This document shows, one piece after another, positions 1 through 5,137 of a DNA stretch of 9,118 nt. Source of the DNA: JBFJWU01 sp041623475 [NCBI: bacterium]. GTDB taxonomy: Bacteria; J088. A program made the position numbers and the translations under genes. The notes beneath the pieces are model-generated. The model saw only the letters and a program-made list of their open reading frames with translations. It did no database searches and was not told where the DNA came from. Numbering within the stretch: the stretch's first letter is position 1; each line of letters starts with the position of its first letter. The DNA lies in contig JBFJWU010000121.1 in the NCBI GenBank assembly GCA_041623475.1, forward strand, positions 1 to 9,118, read 5' to 3'.

Positions 1-916
1 GGCCGATCGGCCCACCCTGGTTAAGGATTTCGCTGACCCAGACCGTTCGCGACCGCCGCCCGCCTGTGGCGGATCCTGTCAGCAGCCGCCAGCTGTGATC
101 GACCCGTGTAACAATCTCGATGGTGCCCCCATCGGGGCTCGCGTCTACCGCGTTGCGCAGCAGGTTTAAGTATACCCGATACATTCGGTCTGGATCGACG
201 TTGACTTCCGGAAGGGACGGATCCAGGGTGCGCTTGAAAACAACTCCCCGGGACTCGGCAAGTCCCCTGTTGTTGCCGATTGCGTCGTCGATCACAGCGT
301 GCAGATTGGTCATCTGGCGTCGCAACTTCAACCCGCCGGCGAGGATCGTAAGTTCCTGGAAGACAGCGTCAATCCTGCTGACGTCGGCAAGGATCTGGTC
401 CAGGTCTTCGGCAATGCCCGTAACCGTCTTTCGCCGCTGCAACAATTGCACGGTCCCTTTGATCCCGGCCAGTGGATTTCTCATTTCGTGGAGGATCCCC
501 TGGATCATCACCGATGCTTCACGAACACGTTTGTCGACCAGGTCGCGGGTTGCTTCGCGCTCGTAAACCGTCACGTCCGCGGCCATCAGCCAGGCACGCT
601 CGGGGAAATTGGCCACCGGGCCAATCCAGATGTCAAATGAGCGGTCCGTGTCCTTCAATGGCACGCCCCGAAGTACCGCGCGGCGATCTTCCCGGCAACA
701 GCGAATAACCTTGGCAAAAAAATCGAGCGGCCAGACGAATGGGATCCCGTAGATCGGATCCAGGTTTGCCCACGCGTGGTTTCGCCAGTAAAACCGACCG
801 GCGTGATCAATAATCGCCGCCGGTACGGGTAACTCTGACAGGACCTGGCGGTTCACCCGTGCCGATCCCAGAATATCCAGAGCGTGCTTGAATTCGATGT
901 CGGATTCGTTCGTCAC
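1..916 (-). CDS. PAS-containing NtrB-like sensor histidine kinase (3' part beyond the window)
   Basis: Partial gene: 305 codons are visible and the C-terminal end lies beyond the left edge. No ATG is available. The GTG at 916-914 is chosen because it overlaps the stop of the upstream cytochrome gene (GTGA) and has AGGA 5 nt before it. Residues about 20-118 look like a PAS domain (ELPVPAAIIDHAGRFYWRN is its start). The HisKA phospho-acceptor helix holds LHEMRNPLAGIKG with His143 as the likely phosphorylated residue. This closely resembles the H-box of NtrB (HEIKNPLGGI). The N-box NLLRNAVDAS is at 251-260. The last visible residues (NQGGPIG, 299-305) fit the start of a G1 box of the N-x-G type rather than the usual D-x-G. 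No membrane segment is seen, so it should be a cytosolic sensor that autophosphorylates and passes phosphate to a response regulator not seen here. Kinase assignment is firm; the signal, the partner and true NtrB orthology are unknown. Its coupling to a Rieske/cytochrome pair suggests a redox-related signal, which is an inference. Confidence 0.88.
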   Translation of the reverse strand, partial: MTNESDIEFKHALDILGSARVNRQVLSELPVPAAIIDHAGRFYWRNHAWANLDPIYGIPFVWPLDFFAKVIRCCREDRRAVLRGVPLKDTDRSFDIWIGPVANFPERAWLMAADVTVYEREATRDLVDKRVREASVMIQGILHEMRNPLAGIKGTVQLLQRRKTVTGIAEDLDQILADVSRIDAVFQELTILAGGLKLRRQMTNLHAVIDDAIGNNRGLAESRGVVFKRTLDPSLPEVNVDPDRMYRVYLNLLRNAVDASPDGGTIEIVTRVDHSWRLLTGSATGGRRSRTVWVSEILNQGGPIG

Positions 917-2190
917 GGTTGTCCTGTAATGAATTCGACCAGTTCCCGGACCTCGTCAGCAGTCAGGTCGGCAACAAGGTCCGCGGCCATCAGCGGCGGA
1001 TAACCGGGCACCCGGATCCGGTCCGGGTCCAGCAGGGTCGCGGCCAGCTTGCCAGGGTCCGCGCCGACCCAGCGATCAAGCGCCGGACCGATCGCGCCGC
1101 CGGTGCCTCGCAGCTGGTGACAAAGCGCGCAACCCAGCGAGGGGTCATTGTACAATTTCTGTCCTGGCGAAATCGCGGACAGTTGGCGCACAGGGCCAGA
1201 CAAGTTCGCCGGATACTGCCAGTTTCTTTGGGCCAGGATCCACGTCACCAGCGCCTCCATGTCGTCCGCGGCGTAATCGTATTCCGGCATGTGGGCGGGC
1301 TGCGCCAGGTCCGACAGATTATCTGGCAAGTGGCTGCGGGGATTCCGGATTGCCTCGGCCATAAATGCAGCCACCGGCGGCCATCCCAGCTTGACCAGGT
1401 CCATTCCTTCATTCGACAGCGGCTGCAGCGCCCACCAGTTCGCGACCAGTTCAAGATCCGGCCCCAACCGGGACCCGTTGTAATGACAGCCGCCGCAACC
1501 ACCCTGATCCCAGATTCGTGCACCGTGTTCCAGCAAACCGGCGCCGGACGGGGGCCCCACGGTCGTGTGACACCCCGCGCACGTCGCCTGAATAAATGGC
1601 GCTGACAAGGGCTGCTCGCCCGCATATTGCCGGTGGCAATAGCTGCAGGCGACCGCGTCAATGTGCGTCTGGTGAATCACTGAATCCGGGGCATCGTCCG
1701 TACCCGGTGCAACAACCGTGCGTTCCGCAGTGTCGGACAACCGTGGCAGAACGCCGTCCGGCGGCAGGCCCGAACGGCCATTCGGCACCAGGATCATCAC
1801 GATTATGCCGGCAACGGCACCTGAGACAAATACGGCTCGCAGTTGTGGGATCCGGTAGTCGATAACCAGTACAACCAGTACAGTCCCTGTGAACGGATGC
1901 CACGACGCCGCCTGCATGACGACATCGGCGCCGATACCGGTAGCGCTGACAACCGCCCAGATCAGGGTCGGATCAACCAGGAGGCCGCCGCCGATTGCTG
2001 TTGCGATCGCCAGAAACAAGACCGCCAACCGCCGTAACAACGATTTTCCAGACGCAGCTGTCGCTGCAGCCAGCGCCGCAGTCGCAAGCCCGGCGTGGAG
2101 AGCGGCCCCGACCGTCCGAAACGCAGCGGGAAGCTCGGCGATGACCAAACCAGTGGCCAGGCCAAGCACCACGAGAATCCAGATCTTCAC
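913..2190 (-). CDS. Polytopic membrane protein with four c-type haem motifs
   Basis: Predicted 425-residue protein. The frame is open back to an ATG at 2274, but that start would overlap the Rieske gene by 88 bp. The GTG at 2190-2188 is preferred because it overlaps the Rieske stop (GTGA) and has GGAG a few bases upstream. The first ~137 residues are five or six hydrophobic segments (about 3-20, 27-46, 55-73, 76-95, a weak one near 101-112, and 118-136). The rest should be periplasmic and carries CxxCH haem sites at C182-H186 (CSYCH), C204-H208 (CAGCH), C232-H236 (CGGCH) and C354-H358 (CALCH). The last two lie in class I cytochrome c-like domains, with candidate Met ligands M301 (HMPEYDY) and M401 (PPLM). 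The likely role is electron transfer in the membrane or periplasm downstream of the Rieske protein. I do not recognise the membrane domain; it is not an evident cytochrome b, since it lacks paired haem-ligand histidines in the helices. The exact complex and electron acceptor are unknown. Confidence 0.85.
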   Translation of the reverse strand: MKIWILVVLGLATGLVIAELPAAFRTVGAALHAGLATAALAAATAASGKSLLRRLAVLFLAIATAIGGGLLVDPTLIWAVVSATGIGADVVMQAASWHPFTGTVLVVLVIDYRIPQLRAVFVSGAVAGIIVMILVPNGRSGLPPDGVLPRLSDTAERTVVAPGTDDAPDSVIHQTHIDAVACSYCHRQYAGEQPLSAPFIQATCAGCHTTVGPPSGAGLLEHGARIWDQGGCGGCHYNGSRLGPDLELVANWWALQPLSNEGMDLVKLGWPPVAAFMAEAIRNPRSHLPDNLSDLAQPAHMPEYDYAADDMEALVTWILAQRNWQYPANLSGPVRQLSAISPGQKLYNDPSLGCALCHQLRGTGGAIGPALDRWVGADPGKLAATLLDPDRIRVPGYPPLMAADLVADLTADEVRELVEFITGQP

Positions 2191-2636
2191 CCGAGCTCCG
2201 TCCACACTGGTGTGTGCGACGGTCGCCACCGGTTGATCTGTGCCTGACGTTCCGCCACACGAACGGGAAACCATGACAACCCTCTGTGTGTCGGCCCTTC
2301 CAGCCTGGCACCGGATGAATCAAACCGCGATCCGTGGCAGCCGCAAAAGATGTCATCGTCCCTGCGAACCAGCGGGCACGCCTGGTGCGGACAAATCGCT
2401 TCCAGCGCCGCCAATCCATACCGACGATTGCGAACCAGCCAGACCTGGCCATCAGACGCCAGATACCAGCCATCATCCGGCGGTATTTGCCCCACAGATT
2501 CCCAGTTGGCCTGTGGCAACCGACCCAGGGACAGCCAGGTCGCGCCCGCGCCACCGCCGACAATTGCCCCGATCAGGAATCGCCTACGACCGGATGGAGC
2601 GACCGGGTAATTCGCTGGGTCAGACGATTTCATCAT
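2187..2636 (-). CDS. Rieske [2Fe-2S] iron-sulfur protein with twin-arginine anchor
   Basis: Predicted 149 residues from the ATG at 2636-2634. A second ATG follows immediately and a TTG precedes, so the start is uncertain by one or two codons; no Shine-Dalgarno sequence is visible. The N-terminus has SGRRRFL followed by a hydrophobic stretch (about 20-38), a typical Tat signal-anchor of Rieske proteins. The cluster-binding motifs are CPHQAC (C82, H84, disulfide C87) and CGCHGS (C98, H101, disulfide C100). Both cluster pairs and both disulfide cysteines are therefore present, as in bc1/b6f-type Rieske subunits. The canonical motif is CTHLGC/CPCHGS; here Gln replaces the Leu that normally covers the cluster. 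The protein is short for a bc1 Rieske subunit (usually around 180 residues). In a known complex it would take electrons from quinol and pass them to a cytochrome c. It is the first gene of a three-gene unit with the tetrahaem cytochrome and the kinase, overlapping the cytochrome start by GTGA. No cytochrome b gene is in the window. Confidence 0.92.
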   Translation of the reverse strand: MMKSSDPANYPVAPSGRRRFLIGAIVGGGAGATWLSLGRLPQANWESVGQIPPDDGWYLASDGQVWLVRNRRYGLAALEAICPHQACPLVRRDDDIFCGCHGSRFDSSGARLEGPTHRGLSWFPVRVAERQAQINRWRPSHTPVWTELG

Positions 2637-2690
2637 CAATTGGTAAAGTGGTATTCAGGACTCAACCTCAAACATTTGGGAGCGTTCACA
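2637..2690. promoter_or_regulatory. Divergent intergenic region between Rieske gene and tatA
   Basis: This 54-bp gap separates two divergent starts, so promoters for both the Rieske-cytochrome-kinase unit and tatA must lie in or near it. It is AT-richer than the flanking genes. The tatA side has a good Shine-Dalgarno sequence (GGGAG, 2678-2682). I cannot pick convincing -35/-10 boxes for either direction. The Rieske side shows no ribosome-binding site, so a leaderless or very short-leader transcript is possible. The regulatory role is inferred from geometry. Confidence 0.4.
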
Positions 2691-2948
2691 GTGATCGGTG
2701 GACTGGGCACAACTGAATTAATTATTATCCTTGTCATCGTCCTGGTGATCTTTGGCGCTGGTCGACTGCCCGAAGTTGGCGGTGCACTGGGCAAGGGAAT
2801 CCGTAATTTTCGCCGCGCCTCGAAAGGCGAAGAAGATCTGGACATCACGCCAGAAGGGTCCAGCCAGGGTCACGCGTCGCTTGACGACAGTTCGGCTTCG
2901 GCATCATCGGCCCAGGCAGAATCCGTGGACGCCGGAAAGTCTGCGTAA
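2691..2948 (+). CDS. tatA: Sec-independent protein translocase subunit TatA
   Basis: Predicted 85 residues starting at GTG 2691, with GGGAG 8 nt upstream. The reading frame is open far upstream (to about 2334), but that part is the antisense of the Rieske gene and is not TatA-like. The protein has the family layout: a short N-terminal transmembrane helix (about 8-21, [14 protein letters not shown]), the hinge FGAGRLPE (21-28), an amphipathic helix [14 protein letters not shown] (30-43), and a charged, Ser/Ala/Asp-rich tail of about 40 residues. TatA oligomers form the channel element of the twin-arginine translocase, which exports folded, cofactor-loaded proteins. The divergent neighbour is a Rieske protein with a twin-arginine signal, a classic Tat substrate, so the pairing makes sense. 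No tatB or tatC is nearby; they would have to be elsewhere, or this protein is bifunctional. The last 79 bp overlap the 3' end of the gene on the opposite strand. TatE or a TatA paralogue cannot be excluded. Confidence 0.93.
   Translation: MIGGLGTTELIIILVIVLVIFGAGRLPEVGGALGKGIRNFRRASKGEEDLDITPEGSSQGHASLDDSSASASSAQAESVDAGKSA
2870..2948. other. Tail-to-tail overlap of tatA and the helical-repeat gene
   Basis: The stop of tatA (TAA, 2946-2948) lies 79 bp beyond the stop of the minus-strand gene (TGA, 2872-2870), so the last ~26 codons of each gene share the same DNA on opposite strands. Both protein tails here are low-complexity and rich in Ser, Ala, Asp and Glu. No transcription terminator hairpin with a T-run is visible for either gene. 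Confidence 0.75.
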
Positions 2949-3679
2949 TTCTGCATTGCTGCCAGGCTGGCGGCATACTCGTTAACCAACCCGTGTAATT
3001 CCCGGGAACGTGATATTTCCTGCAGCTCCTCTCTGGGCAACAGTGGCAGGATCCGCAATGCGTGCCGGGCCCGCACATAGGGATTCTGGCAAATCGTCGA
3101 CTGAATTTCGGGCAATGCCAGCCACTTTGGAACCTGGAACACAGTCGCCAGGATATCTGCTGACTGTGGTCGCCGCGCCAGCAGCCGAATCATCCATTTG
3201 ACAGTCGTCTTGGGATGCTCAAGGACAATTCGGATAACGGCAGGATCGGATTCCGTCAGAAACCGATCCAACCCCTTGCTGTCGGACAGTCGGGCCCTCG
3301 ATTTGCGCTCGCCAAGCGTCAATTCCTGCAGGTCCGGATGCGGTTGCTGCTCTTCATCCGGATCCATCGCCCGGACGGCATCCGGGTCAGTTAACAAGTA
3401 GCTGATTTCGCGGCTGCCGGACCGAAACGCAGCCCGCCGCCAGGCGTGCAGTTCGGCCTGGATCTCCCAGTTGTTTTCGATCAAGTCGACAAAAGCCAGG
3501 TACAGTGGGGTCGCTCCAGGCGCTCGCATTCTGGCACCAACCACCAGTTCCTCGATAGCACGGACACTGGTCGGTGCCGACACCGCGGCGAAGTATCGTT
3601 CCAGGCTGGCAACACGCATTTTGTGTTCCGGCAGATTCCCCCACAGACGAATCTTGCTGCCGAAAACGTGGACGCTCAA
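2870..3679 (-). CDS. Hypothetical protein with HEAT-like/DUF2336-like helical repeats
   Basis: Predicted 269 residues. The function is not recognised. The start taken is TTG 3679, 1 nt after the stop of the zinc-ribbon gene and preceded by GCGAG; the ATG at 3619 (residue 21, with GGAA upstream) is a good alternative and would give 249 residues. No signal peptide or membrane span is seen, so it is probably cytosolic. Residues about 135-225 contain tandem helical units of roughly 35 residues in the style 'L..L..NP.t....AL.LLP.L..e.L..I' (for example [16 protein letters not shown], then [20 protein letters not shown]). This recalls HEAT-like scaffolds found near zinc-ribbon/DUF3426 genes in deltaproteobacteria; that comparison is from memory. 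The C-terminal ~25 residues are acidic and Ser/Ala-rich and are encoded antisense to the tail of tatA. Tight spacing suggests translation coupled to the zinc-ribbon protein, hence a possible partner of its cytosolic part. Confidence 0.78.
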   Translation of the reverse strand: MSVHVFGSKIRLWGNLPEHKMRVASLERYFAAVSAPTSVRAIEELVVGARMRAPGATPLYLAFVDLIENNWEIQAELHAWRRAAFRSGSREISYLLTDPDAVRAMDPDEEQQPHPDLQELTLGERKSRARLSDSKGLDRFLTESDPAVIRIVLEHPKTTVKWMIRLLARRPQSADILATVFQVPKWLALPEIQSTICQNPYVRARHALRILPLLPREELQEISRSRELHGLVNEYAASLAAMQNYADFPASTDSAWADDAEAELSSSDA

Positions 3680-3680
3680 A

Positions 3681-5057
3681 TCAACGCTCGCCCCGAAAGC
3701 TGCCGATGACCTCGATTCTGGCTGTCATGGACTCGCCGCCTTCAGGCATCGGCGAGAAAATTATCATGTAGGGTACGTATCCGCCCGGTGCAATATTAAA
3801 ATTCCGCAACTGGCTGCCCATTTCGACCTGCAACAGGTTGTTCAGTTCTTCTGGCGGGAAGTTCTTCATCTGCAGCTGGGAAAGGATATTGCCGGCGTAA
3901 ACGGTTACGTCGGTAACATCCTGGCCAGTTTCATTTACGAGCGTCGCCTTGATCCGCGCAAAGCTGTGTGGCTCGGTATCCGTGTTGTTCAGTTGTCCTT
4001 CAAGAACCAGCAACTGCGAGCCCTTACGGTTCTGGACTACGCTGTTTTTCGGAACAGACACCGGCCGCAGCGGACTGATTTCTTTTTCAGGTTCTGCTGA
4101 CGGTACGTCGCCGCCAATAATCGTTTCCAGGTGGATGCCGGTCATGCCGTGGAACACGTCGGGATTCATGAAGAAATAGGTACCGGCTCCGCCCGCTGCG
4201 AGGGTCAGGACCACCAGGATAATCAGGACAATACTGACACCGCGTTTTTCCGGCAGGCTGTCCTGGACCAGGGTATCCCGCAGGACTTTTTCGGCTTCGA
4301 ACTCATCAATACCCGGGGTGAAATCGATCTCGGCCGGGGGACCCGGCGCATCCGCTGCCGCCCCATCGTCGTTGTCATCGTCCCAGTCAAAGTCAGGCGT
4401 GGCTCCATCGCCGGGTGCAGGATCTGACGAGGCGTCCATCGCCGCTGGGCCGCCAGCATCCGATTGCGCTGATGTCGAGTCTTCGAACAGGGAATTCAGG
4501 GCGTCTTCGTCCGACGCGCCTGGTTCTTCATCATCGGTCCCCTGAGTCACCGTCGGTTGGGGATCAGCAGGCGCGTTGTCATCGCCGAACAGGTCGCCTC
4601 CGTCACCGAACAAATCGCTGTCCTCACCCCCGTTGTCACCAAACAGGTCTTTGTCGCCGCCGTCACTGTCCGCCGCGCCAAACAGATCCTCGTCATTTTC
4701 GGCAAACAGATCGTCGCCGCCGCTGCCACCGCCAAACAAGTCAGCATCGCCACCACCATCGCCTCCGAAGAAATCGTCGATGGTTTTATCGGCATCGGAA
4801 CTGTTATCGCCGCCAAAAAATGAATCTATCTCGTTGTCTTTACGCCCGGACGACTGCGACTGCGGGACATCGCCGCCGAAAAAACCATCCAGGTCGGTGT
4901 TATCGGCAGCCGGCGGCGGTGTCGGTGCGTCCTCGGCCTTGGCCCGGACCATGAATGCCTTGCTGCACTGGGTACATCGGACTTTTACCCCGCCAGGCTT
5001 GAGCTTGTCCTGGGGAAACTCATATTGTTTCTGACAATTTGGGCATTTAATTTTCAT
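3681..5057 (-). CDS. MJ0042 zinc-ribbon / DUF3426 membrane protein with acidic FG-type repeats
   Basis: 458 residues from ATG 5057, with weak ribosome-site candidate GAAG. Order of parts: (1) an N-terminal MJ0042-type zinc ribbon with CPNC (C5, C8) and CTQC (C28, C31), followed by KAFMVRAK; (2) a very acidic, Gly/Asp-rich disordered region (about 45-250) with three FFGGD units (59-63, 80-84, 96-100) and five DLFG plus one DLFA between 106 and 158; (3) one transmembrane helix (about 275-297, VSIVLIILVVLTLAAGG); (4) a C-terminal DUF3426 domain (about 330-455) holding VLEGQLNN, a marker of that family. The N-terminus should be cytosolic and the C-terminus periplasmic. The MJ0042+DUF3426 pairing is common in proteobacteria, but no biochemical function is established as far as I know. 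It lies 80 bp after mutS and 1 nt before the helical-repeat gene, with which it probably forms an operon. Domain assignment is strong; function is unknown. Confidence 0.9.
   Translation of the reverse strand: MKIKCPNCQKQYEFPQDKLKPGGVKVRCTQCSKAFMVRAKAEDAPTPPPAADNTDLDGFFGGDVPQSQSSGRKDNEIDSFFGGDNSSDADKTIDDFFGGDGGGDADLFGGGSGGDDLFAENDEDLFGAADSDGGDKDLFGDNGGEDSDLFGDGGDLFGDDNAPADPQPTVTQGTDDEEPGASDEDALNSLFEDSTSAQSDAGGPAAMDASSDPAPGDGATPDFDWDDDNDDGAAADAPGPPAEIDFTPGIDEFEAEKVLRDTLVQDSLPEKRGVSIVLIILVVLTLAAGGAGTYFFMNPDVFHGMTGIHLETIIGGDVPSAEPEKEISPLRPVSVPKNSVVQNRKGSQLLVLEGQLNNTDTEPHSFARIKATLVNETGQDVTDVTVYAGNILSQLQMKNFPPEELNNLLQVEMGSQLRNFNIAPGGYVPYMIIFSPMPEGGESMTARIEVIGSFRGER
4578..4889 (-). repeat. Degenerate FFGGD / DLFG coding repeats
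   Basis: Codons 57-160 of the zinc-ribbon protein hold three copies of FFGGD and a following run of DLFG-type units at irregular 7-19-residue spacing. All units are linked by Asp/Gly/Glu-rich spacers and contain no lysine except isolated cases. At DNA level this shows as repeated 'aacaggtc/aacaaatc/aacagatc' blocks separated by gccgcc/ccaccg runs. The units are not identical, so this is an old or selected protein repeat rather than a recent tandem duplication. Confidence 0.75.
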
Positions 5058-5069
5058 AATTTGCGCTTC

Positions 5070-5100
5070 ATTGTAGCAGGGGATCCGACAAGTTCCCTGC
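5070..5100 (-). promoter_or_regulatory. Candidate promoter/operator upstream of the zinc-ribbon gene
   Basis: In the 80-bp gap after mutS, the minus strand has TGC-TACAAT (TACAAT at 5075-5070), which resembles an extended -10 element. Directly upstream of it is an inverted repeat, GCAGGGGA (5076-5083) and TTCCCTGC (5093-5100), forming an 8-bp stem with one G-T pair and a 9-nt loop. No clear -35 box is seen. The stem has no T-run after it on either strand, so it is a poor rho-independent terminator. If this -10 is used, the leader would be under 10 nt. Weak, purely sequence-based call. Confidence 0.3.
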
Positions 5101-5137
5101 GGCTAAAAGGTTCCTGTCATTAAGTAATCCGCAGTTA

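Noticed and set aside
120-708. Three overlapping plus-strand open frames at the left edge
   Set aside because: Shadows of the kinase gene. The minus strand reads continuous PAS and HisKA motifs through this stretch.
919-1605. 228-codon plus-strand open frame opposite the cytochrome gene
   Set aside because: Arg/Gln-rich with no domain features, and it lies wholly inside the well-supported tetrahaem gene on the other strand.
2191-2274. 28-codon N-terminal extension of the cytochrome to the ATG at 2274
   Set aside because: It would overlap the Rieske gene by 88 bp and put a non-hydrophobic leader before the first membrane helix. The GTGA overlap at 2190 with its GGAG is a better start and matches the next junction.
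2334-2690. N-terminal extension of tatA in the same frame
   Set aside because: The extension is antisense to the Rieske gene, has no TatA features, and a good GTG start with a Shine-Dalgarno sequence exists at 2691.
4576-5034. 152-codon Ser/Pro-rich open frame on the plus strand
   Set aside because: It is the antisense of the Asp/Gly/Phe repeat region. Its composition (Ser-Pro-Pro-Asn runs) is exactly what the repeat DNA gives when read backwards, and no start site or domain supports it.
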